6,269 nucleotides of DNA from Bacteroides sp. Lineage in GTDB: Bacteria > Bacteroidota > Bacteroidia > Bacteroidales > GCA-2748055. The stretch covers positions 1-6,269 of the forward strand of contig DSDZ01000221.1 in the NCBI GenBank assembly GCA_011048475.1. The letters are read 5' to 3'. Below, in pieces: positions 1 through 4,754 of the stretch; within the stretch, counting starts at the first letter, position 1; every line of letters starts with the position of its first letter. The position numbers were made by a program, and so were the translations under genes. Under the pieces are notes generated by a model. It worked only from the letters and a program-made list of their open reading frames with translations. It was not told the DNA's origin and made no database searches.

Positions 1-699
1 CTCCGCGTTGCATATGAGATACTTCTGATCCGACGGGGTTTCCGCGGCAGCCTTCCATTTCTCCCCCGTGGGAAAACCTCCGCCCGACCTGCCGCGCAAG
101 CCGCTGCGGATGACCATTTCGCATACCTCGCTGAAGGTATAGCTGCGGATGATCTTCAGAAAAGCGCTGTACCCTCCCCTTCCCACATATTCTGCAAGGG
201 AAAAGGGATCGATGATGCCGCAGTGTTCAAGGACGATCCTTTCCTGCAAAGCAAAAAACGGGAGTTCCCCCAGGTTGCGGACATCGTTCCAGGATTCCTG
301 GCCCTCCACGGGCAACTGTCCGATCACCTGCCCGGAGGGGATGGAGGAATGGAAAACATCATCCAGCAGTGCGGGCACCCTTTCTGCCGTTACTTTGCTG
401 AAAAACAGCCTTGTGCGTCCGGGAAGCTGGATGGACAACACCGGTTCCTCTGTCGTGAGCCCGATGCTGCCCGTCTCACTGACCTCCGCATCCATGCCCC
501 GCTCCTGCAGGTAGCTCCGGACAGCCTGACGGGTTGCCCCGGCTCCAGCCGCCATCCCCGGGGTGGTACTGTTCAGCATGATCAGTGGTTTACGCACAGT
601 TCTCCGGCTCAGCAGCGCCATCTGCTCCAGCGCTTTCCCGTCCAGCTCAGAGGGTTCAGCCTGGGCCAGCCTGAACAAGAATTCCTTATCGGGCTTCAT
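1..699 (-). CDS. nuoF: NuoF/HydB-like NADH-binding flavoprotein subunit, partial (C-terminus beyond left edge)
   Basis: This is the first 233 codons of a NuoF/HydB-type subunit, which in the family binds FMN and NADH and passes electrons to Fe-S clusters of complex I or of NADH-linked, often electron-bifurcating, [FeFe]-hydrogenases. The start of the FMN/NADH domain is clear: GLRGRSGGGFPTGEKW at residues 200-215, followed by KYLICNAE at the edge. Residues about 35-125 form the thioredoxin-like ferredoxin domain that HydB has and ordinary complex I NuoF lacks. Aligned by eye to HydB, its C-x4-C and C-x3-C ligands are N43, G48, S78 and T82, so this [2Fe-2S] site appears lost. The ATG at 699 overlaps the end of the NuoE-like gene by 14 bases, which suggests translational coupling. 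The NADH-binding remainder, the C-terminal Fe-S motifs and any catalytic subunit are outside the window, so a hydrogenase role is inferred, not shown. Confidence 0.9.
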   Translation of the reverse strand, partial: MKPDKEFLFRLAQAEPSELDGKALEQMALLSRRTVRKPLIMLNSTTPGMAAGAGATRQAVRSYLQERGMDAEVSETGSIGLTTEEPVLSIQLPGRTRLFFSKVTAERVPALLDDVFHSSIPSGQVIGQLPVEGQESWNDVRNLGELPFFALQERIVLEHCGIIDPFSLAEYVGRGGYSAFLKIIRSYTFSEVCEMVIRSGLRGRSGGGFPTGEKWKAAAETPSDQKYLICNAE

Positions 700-1162
700 C
701 CTCGCGGTATTGGTTGATAATCTCCCTGAGCCTTTTCACCGTGACGCCCGGGTAATAGGTTCCGTTCACGGCCATCACGGGAGCATTCCCGCATGCACCC
801 AGGCAGGACTGTACCTCCAGGCTGAAGAGCCGGTCCCTGGTCGTTTCTCCGTCTCCGATATCCAGGATCTTCCTGATCTCCCCGAGCAGGGCCCCGGAAC
901 CATCCAGATGGCATGCCGAACCGTTGCATACAGTGATGTGATATTTCCCTACGGGACTGAATGTGAACTGGTTGTAAAAAGTGGCAAGACCGAACACCTT
1001 GCTGGAAGGAAGGGAAAGATGGGTCCCGATCCTGGCAATGGCCTCCTCGGGTATATAACCCAGCTCGTCCTGTACCGCCTGCAGGATCGGAATAAGCGCA
1101 TTCCGCTTGATCTGAGGGAACCTCCGAAGGATTTCGCCGATACGGTCGGACTGGGTTGGCAT
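686..1162 (-). CDS. nuoE: NuoE/HydC-like [2Fe-2S] subunit of an NADH-linked hydrogenase or oxidoreductase
   Basis: This complete 158-residue protein belongs to the 24-kDa NuoE/HydC family, which carries one [2Fe-2S] cluster and docks on the NuoF/HydB flavoprotein. An N-terminal helical part (about 1-60, with LGYIPEEAIARIG and KVFGLATFYNQF) precedes the thioredoxin-like domain. The cluster ligands are all present: C79 and C84 (CNGSAC) and C120 and C124 (CLGAC), the family's C-x4-C / C-x3-C spacing. The length is normal for the family. The ATG at 1162 has no clear Shine-Dalgarno sequence, as is common in Bacteroidota, and lies about 50 bases downstream of the predicted start point of a minus-strand promoter. 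It is the first gene of a minus-strand operon with the NuoF-like gene and is divergent from the ferredoxin/sensor/phosphatase operon. It could serve a HydABC-type hydrogenase or another NAD-dependent complex such as a formate dehydrogenase; the HydB-like neighbour and the sensory-hydrogenase-like gene nearby favour hydrogenase. Confidence 0.93.
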   Translation of the reverse strand: MPTQSDRIGEILRRFPQIKRNALIPILQAVQDELGYIPEEAIARIGTHLSLPSSKVFGLATFYNQFTFSPVGKYHITVCNGSACHLDGSGALLGEIRKILDIGDGETTRDRLFSLEVQSCLGACGNAPVMAVNGTYYPGVTVKRLREIINQYREDEAR

Positions 1163-1218
1163 AGAACCGGTCAGTATCTACTTGTCAGGTCAAAAACTAA
1201 CAAAAATCACAGAACTCA

Positions 1219-1226
1219 CAAAGATA
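1219..1226 (-). promoter_or_regulatory. Bacteroidota-type -7 element for the nuoEF-like operon
   Basis: On the minus strand the sequence is TATCTTTG, an exact match to the Bacteroidota TAnnTTTG -7 consensus. Nineteen bases further upstream lies TTTC, a three-of-four match to the -33 TTTG element. The expected start point is near 1212, giving an untranslated leader of about 50 bases before the ATG at 1162. The match is short and was found by eye. Confidence 0.45.
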
Positions 1227-1231
1227 TTGAT

Positions 1232-1239
1232 TATGTTTG
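1232..1239 (+). promoter_or_regulatory. Possible Bacteroidota-type -7 element for the ferredoxin/sensor/phosphatase operon
   Basis: The plus strand reads TATGTTTG, an exact TAnnTTTG match. No convincing -33 TTTG is seen at the expected distance (about 1209-1212 reads ACAG), so this promoter would be weak or activator-dependent. Start near 1246 would leave a leader of roughly 80 bases before the ATG at 1328. It lies only 5 bases from the opposing -7 element, so the two promoters would compete for polymerase. Confidence 0.35.
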
Positions 1240-1254
1240 TTATTTGAAAAACAG
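1237..1254. promoter_or_regulatory. Rex-like inverted repeat (candidate NADH/NAD+-responsive operator)
   Basis: The site reads TTGTTATTTGAAAAACAG. Its core pairs TGTTATT (1238-1244) with AAAAACA (1247-1253), 6 of 7 pairs matching. It resembles the TTGTTAA-N4-TTAACAA type of operator bound by the redox repressor Rex, which often controls hydrogenase and fermentation genes. It would cover the predicted start point of the plus-strand operon. The right half-site is imperfect and AT-rich DNA yields such repeats by chance, so this is a weak call. Confidence 0.22.
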
Positions 1255-1283
1255 AACCCTATTTGAACGCATTATAAATTGAA

Positions 1284-1296
1284 GGGATCTAGTCCC
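1284..1296. repeat. Small GC-rich palindrome upstream of the ferredoxin gene
   Basis: GGGATCTAGTCCC has four perfectly paired positions on each side, plus a possible G-T pair around a three-base centre. It sits in the predicted leader of the plus-strand operon, 31 bases before the ATG at 1328, within otherwise AT-rich DNA. It could be an operator or a tiny hairpin; the function is unknown. Confidence 0.25.
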
Positions 1297-1327
1297 TGAT
1301 TGATTATCTTTAACGATATTATATGCC

Positions 1328-1582
1328 ATGGCGCTGGTAAGAAAAGAGATCAGGATATGCATGGGGAGTTCCTGCTTCAGCAGAGGCAACCGGCATACCC
1401 TCCAGCTGGTCCAAAAATACCTGAAAGACCATCACCTGGAGCGCGACGTTGTACTGAAGGGGAGCCACTGTTTTGACCAGTGCAGCAATGGCCCCATCCT
1501 GAAAATCGACTCCAGGGTATATGAGAATGTAAACCGGGATCATATCATTGAGATCCTGGAAGAGGAACTGGGAGATCTTTAA
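1328..1582 (+). CDS. Thioredoxin-like [2Fe-2S] ferredoxin (stand-alone NuoE-type domain)
   Basis: This 84-residue protein is essentially one thioredoxin-like ferredoxin domain. The cluster ligands are C11 and C16 (CMGSSC) and C48 and C52 (CFDQC), the same C-x4-C / C-x3-C pattern as in NuoE, and the SNGPILKI stretch that follows is typical of the fold. It should be a soluble cytoplasmic one-electron carrier. Such small ferredoxins are common partners in [FeFe]-hydrogenase loci. It is the first gene of the plus-strand operon, with only 10 bases between its stop and the next ATG, so it probably exchanges electrons with the downstream Fe-S/PAS sensor or with the NADH-linked complex. It keeps the very ligands that the HydB-like neighbour has lost. 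The ATG at 1328 has no Shine-Dalgarno sequence; the ATG at 1323 is out of frame. Confidence 0.88.
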   Translation: MALVRKEIRICMGSSCFSRGNRHTLQLVQKYLKDHHLERDVVLKGSHCFDQCSNGPILKIDSRVYENVNRDHIIEILEEELGDL

Positions 1583-1592
1583 CCGACAAAAG

Positions 1593-3452
1593 ATGGAAGC
1601 CCTTCTGAAGGTCAATGAGGATAAATGCATCGCCTGTTATGCGTGTGTACGGGCATGCCCTGTAAAGGCGATCCGTGTCAGCACCGGGAAAGAAAAGCCC
1701 GAAATCATCGCCGGGCGTTGTATCGGATGCGGCAGCTGTGTTGCAGCCTGTGGCCCCGGGGCCATTGAGGTGAGGGACTCCAGGGGGGAGCTGAAACGCC
1801 TCCTGAAAAAAAAGGACCGGGTGGCTGCCCTGGTGGATCCTTCCATCGCCGGAGAATTCCCGGATATCACGGATTACAGGAAATTCGTGCAGATGCTCCG
1901 GACCCTGGGATTCGACCTTGTGCATGAAGTTTCCTTCGGGGCCGATCTGGTGGCCAGGGCTTACGGCGAACTGTTCGCCCACAGCAAGGGGAAATATTAC
2001 ATCATGACGAATGATCCCGTGACGGTGTCATATGTTCAGAAATACAGAACATCACTGATTCCAAACCTGGCGCCCATCCTGCCCCCGGCAGCTGCGACCG
2101 CCCGCGTGGTGCGGAAAATCACAGGCGACGATCCCCGGATGGTCTACATCAGTCCCCTCATCGCCAGCAAAAACGAGATCCTCGGTTTTGAAGGGGACGG
2201 CAGGATCGATCTGGCCATTACCTTCGTGGAGCTGCGGGAATTGTTCACCGAGGCCGGGATACACGAATCGGATCTTGAATACAGCGATTTTGACGAGCCT
2301 CTCGGATACAGGGGATCCCTGTTCCCGCTGGCCAACGGGATCATCCAGGCAGCCGGGATCAATGAGGAACTGTCCGGTTCAAAAGTGATCACCATCGAGG
2401 GGAAGGGTATCATCGACGGCCTTGCTGAATTCGAGGAGCACATCAGTACCATTAAAAGCCATTTCAATCTCTTTTACAAGGAATTCCTGATGGGCAGGGG
2501 AACCAGCCTGGGCGGCAAACGGTACCTGCGCCGAAGTCACCTGATCAGATATGTGAACAAACGGTTCAGTACCCTGGACATGGATGCCTGGAAAGCGGCC
2601 ATGGAGCGGTTCAGGGATGTGGACCTGTCCCGGGTTTTCAGGGCCGACGACCAGTCCCTCCCCCTGCCCCCGGAGGAAAAAATTCAGCAAATCCTGAAGG
2701 AACTGGACAAGGAGGGTGAACCGAACGTGGGTTGCGGGGCCTGCGGCTACGACAGCTGCAGGGATTTCGCCACCGCCATTGCACAGGGACTGGCTATTCC
2801 CGAAATGTGCAACACCTATGCCATCAGGAACCGCCAGGATCATATCAGGTCACTGAAGGTCAGCAACGAGAAGCTGGCCCAGACACAGGAAGCCCTCAAA
2901 AAATCGGAACGGGTAGCGCAGCGGGAGAAGGAAGCTGCCAGGGAGGCCGGTGAAATTGTCCGACGAATGCTGCATAAACTGCCTTCCATGGTGGTGATCT
3001 GCGACAAGGACCTGAAGATCATCCAGACCAACCAGAGCTTCATCGAATTGCTGGGCGAAGAGGCGGCCGAGATCAACGAGGTTGTTCCGGGCCTGGCGGG
3101 AGCGGACCTGAAGACACTCCTCCCCTACCACTTTTACAACCTGTTCACCTATGTGCTCACACACAACGAATCCATCACCAACCGGGACCTTGACTATAAT
3201 GATAAAATTTTGAATGTAAGTGTTTTCGTGATCGAAAAGGAGAAAATCGTCGGAGCGGTGATCAGGGACATGTCCGCTCCCGAGGTACAGCGTGAGGAAG
3301 TGGTCAAACGGCTTACAGAGGTCATCGACAAAAACCTGAGCCTGGTGCAGCAGATCGGGTTCATCCTGGGAGAGGGAGCCTCGGAAACAGAACGGATGCT
3401 CAATTCGATCATCGAATCCTACAAAACCCGCACCGATCTGAAAGGGCGATGA
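1593..3452 (+). CDS. Group C (HydS)-like sensory [FeFe]-hydrogenase homologue lacking all H-cluster cysteines, with Fe-S and PAS domains
   Basis: This 619-residue protein has, in order: two [4Fe-4S] motifs (C12/C15/C18/C22 and C43/C46/C49/C53, the second ending CG instead of CP); an [FeFe]-hydrogenase large-subunit H-domain (about 75-365); a CxxCGYxxC Fe-S domain (C381, C384, C389, C406); a charged coiled coil (about 412-455); a PAS domain (about 457-562); and a helical tail. This is the layout of Group C sensory hydrogenases. The H-domain is recognisable by LIPNLAPILPP, VYISPLIASKNEI and DLAITFVELRELF, but the usual catalytic cysteines are gone: TxCP reads TNDP (D141), PCxAKK reads PLIASK (L189), and the CxGGC region reads MGRGTSLGG (300-308). 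It therefore cannot be expected to bind an H-cluster or turn over hydrogen. No kinase domain is present; a 4-base overlap with the phosphatase gene makes that protein the likely output. Start: ATG at 1593, 10 bases after the ferredoxin stop; an upstream TTG at 1548 would overlap that gene. Confidence 0.9.
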   Translation: MEALLKVNEDKCIACYACVRACPVKAIRVSTGKEKPEIIAGRCIGCGSCVAACGPGAIEVRDSRGELKRLLKKKDRVAALVDPSIAGEFPDITDYRKFVQMLRTLGFDLVHEVSFGADLVARAYGELFAHSKGKYYIMTNDPVTVSYVQKYRTSLIPNLAPILPPAAATARVVRKITGDDPRMVYISPLIASKNEILGFEGDGRIDLAITFVELRELFTEAGIHESDLEYSDFDEPLGYRGSLFPLANGIIQAAGINEELSGSKVITIEGKGIIDGLAEFEEHISTIKSHFNLFYKEFLMGRGTSLGGKRYLRRSHLIRYVNKRFSTLDMDAWKAAMERFRDVDLSRVFRADDQSLPLPPEEKIQQILKELDKEGEPNVGCGACGYDSCRDFATAIAQGLAIPEMCNTYAIRNRQDHIRSLKVSNEKLAQTQEALKKSERVAQREKEAAREAGEIVRRMLHKLPSMVVICDKDLKIIQTNQSFIELLGEEAAEINEVVPGLAGADLKTLLPYHFYNLFTYVLTHNESITNRDLDYNDKILNVSVFVIEKEKIVGAVIRDMSAPEVQREEVVKRLTEVIDKNLSLVQQIGFILGEGASETERMLNSIIESYKTRTDLKGR

Positions 3453-4633
3453 ATGAGAAGTTCTATATTGAGGTCGCTTTTGATCAGCGGAATTACGGAG
3501 AGGAACGGATCTGCGGGGATGCTTTCATCAGCCGTAAGATCAAAGAGGAGAGCCGCACCATCGCCGTTCTTTCCGATGGGATGGGACACGGCGTAAAAGC
3601 CAACATCCTGGCCACCCTGACTTCCACCATGGCGATCAATTTCACCAGGGAGCACAAGGCGGTGGAGAAGATCGCCGAGATGATCATGAATACCCTGCCC
3701 GTCTGCAGCGAACGCCGCATGAGCTACTCCACATTCACCATCGTGGACATCGAGCATGAAGGCCTCACCACCATTCTCGAATACGACAATCCGCAGACCA
3801 TCATCCTCAGGGACAACGCTCCCTTTAATCCCGGCTGGAACTGCCTCATTCTCCGGAGTGAAAAAAATGCCGGGAAAGAGATCCTCTCCTGCCAGTTCAG
3901 GCCCAGGAAGGAGGACCGGATCATCTTCTGCAGCGACGGGGTTGCACAGTCAGGGCTGGGAACGGAAAAGTACCCGCTGGGCTGGGGAAGGGACCGGATC
4001 GAGGAATACGCCATCCGGCTCATCGGGAACAGTCCGCGGATCTCCGCGGCAAAGCTCACGTCCAGGATCGTGCAGATGGCGCACCGGAATGATGATTTCC
4101 GCTCCAAGGATGACACCACCTGTGCCTCGGTCTATTTCAGGCAGCCGCGAAAACTCCTCATCGTCACGGGTCCTCCCTATGAAAAGGAAAAGGACAGGGA
4201 GCTTGCCGAAGCAGTCCGCTTTTTCAGGGGCAGGAAGGTCATCTGCGGGGCAACCACCGCCGACATCGTTGCGCGCGAACTGGGAGTTGAGATCGAGGAT
4301 ACCCTGGAATTTGAAGATCCTGAGCTGCCCCCGGTTGCACGCATGGAAGGAATTGACCTGGTGACCGAGGGGATCCTTACCCTCACCAAAGTGACCCGGA
4401 TCCTGAAGGATTACTCCCCGTCCCATGTACCGGGGAAGGGACCGGCGGACCGGATCGTGAGGCTGGTCAGGGATAGCGACGAGATCCATATCATCATCGG
4501 CACCAGGGTGAACATTGCACACCAGGATCCCACCCTGCCCGTCGAGCTGGAGATGCGCAGGACGGTGGTGAAAAGAATGGCCAGGTTTCTGGAGGAGAAA
4601 TTCCTCAAGGAGGTCTCCATCCGTTACATATAG
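3449..4633 (+). CDS. SpoIIE/PP2C-type serine/threonine phosphatase with an extra C-terminal domain
   Basis: Residues 1-230 form a SpoIIE-type PP2C phosphatase domain, a metal-dependent enzyme that in the family usually dephosphorylates anti-sigma-factor antagonists. Metal-binding acidic residues are in place: D24 (GDAF), D43 (SDGMGHG), D163 (CSDGVAQSG) and D221/D222 (KDDTTCASV). Residues about 232-394 form a further domain, starting KLLIVTGPPYEKE and containing VICGATTADIVARELG and DEIHIIIGTRVN. It looks like an alternating alpha/beta fold, but I do not recognise its function. There is no signal peptide or membrane segment. The ATG at 3449 overlaps the sensor gene's stop (ATGA), so the two are translationally coupled and probably act as a sensor-phosphatase pair. 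No partner kinase, anti-sigma factor or antagonist is in the window, so the substrate is unknown. This is the last gene of the operon. Confidence 0.88.
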   Translation: MNEKFYIEVAFDQRNYGEERICGDAFISRKIKEESRTIAVLSDGMGHGVKANILATLTSTMAINFTREHKAVEKIAEMIMNTLPVCSERRMSYSTFTIVDIEHEGLTTILEYDNPQTIILRDNAPFNPGWNCLILRSEKNAGKEILSCQFRPRKEDRIIFCSDGVAQSGLGTEKYPLGWGRDRIEEYAIRLIGNSPRISAAKLTSRIVQMAHRNDDFRSKDDTTCASVYFRQPRKLLIVTGPPYEKEKDRELAEAVRFFRGRKVICGATTADIVARELGVEIEDTLEFEDPELPPVARMEGIDLVTEGILTLTKVTRILKDYSPSHVPGKGPADRIVRLVRDSDEIHIIIGTRVNIAHQDPTLPVELEMRRTVVKRMARFLEEKFLKEVSIRYI

Positions 4634-4660
4634 AACAATCTGTCCGTCTTGTTCGTATAT
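4628..4660. repeat. Imperfect inverted repeat at the end of the phosphatase gene
   Basis: ATATAGAACAA (4628-4638) is followed, after a 10-base loop, by TTGTTCGTATAT (4649-4660). The two pair over 11 positions with one bulged G at 4655. The left arm includes the TAG stop codon. It is AT-rich and has no long T-run after it, so it is at best a weak terminator; an operator for the lon promoter is an alternative. TATATTTC at 4656-4663 is one base away from a TAnnTTTG -7 element. Confidence 0.3.
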
Positions 4661-4741
4661 TTCCTGGCACGTTTATTGACAATACAGTAAAACCCGTGCT
4701 GTCCGGTGGCATCTGACAGAATGGCGGAACAATGAAACGAG

Positions 4742-4747
4742 AGGAGG
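4742..4747 (+). promoter_or_regulatory. Strong ribosome binding site of lon
   Basis: AGGAGG lies 7 bases before the ATG at 4755. It fixes that start and is notable because the other genes here lack a clear Shine-Dalgarno sequence. Strong translation of lon is implied. Confidence 0.7.
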
Positions 4748-4754
4748 ATTTTAC

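Larger units (their letters stand above)
1218..1240. promoter_or_regulatory. Dyad symmetry between the divergent promoters (candidate operator)
   Basis: Arms ACAAAGATA (1218-1226) and TATGTTTGT (1232-1240) are inverted copies with a single mismatch (8 of 9 pairs), separated by TTGAT. The arms coincide with the two opposed -7 elements, so the symmetry may be no more than two promoters back to back. It could also be the binding site of a dimeric regulator acting on both operons. No known regulator consensus was matched. Confidence 0.35.
1163..1327. promoter_or_regulatory. Divergent, AT-rich intergenic control region
   Basis: These 165 bases separate two operons transcribed away from each other and are visibly richer in A and T than the flanking genes. 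They must hold the promoters of both the nuoEF-like operon (minus) and the ferredoxin/sensor/phosphatase operon (plus). Within them are a TAnnTTTG element on each strand, a dyad made by these two elements, a Rex-like inverted repeat, two TATTTGAA direct repeats starting at 1241 and 1260 (19 bases apart), and a GGGA/TCCC palindrome. No open reading frame or RNA gene was recognised here. Confidence 0.75.

Noticed and set aside
1227..1231. FNR/CRP-type site (TTGAT)
   Set aside because: Only a single half-site is present; no ATCAA follows at the required 4-base spacing.
149..1282. Plus-strand open frames of 121, 164 and 239 codons
   Set aside because: They lie opposite the clearly recognisable NuoE- and NuoF-like genes, their translations show no family motif, and one runs through the AT-rich control region.
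1548..1592. TTG start giving a 15-residue longer sensor protein
   Set aside because: It would overlap the ferredoxin gene by 35 bases and adds a stretch unlike an Fe-S protein N-terminus. The ATG at 1593 directly precedes the LLKVNEDKCIACYAC motif at the normal distance.
1593..3452. Active hydrogen-producing [FeFe]-hydrogenase
   Set aside because: All H-cluster cysteines are absent, so the family resemblance alone does not support catalysis.
1593..3452. Pseudogene
   Set aside because: The frame is open over 619 codons, the flanking Fe-S motifs are complete and spacing to both neighbours is operon-like.
4676..4681. TTGACA as a sigma-70 -35 box for lon
   Set aside because: No TATAAT-like sequence lies 16-18 bases downstream, and Bacteroidota promoters use a different consensus.
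4634..4754. CIRCE heat-shock operator upstream of lon
   Set aside because: Neither the TTAGCACTC nor the GAGTGCTAA arm is present in the gap.
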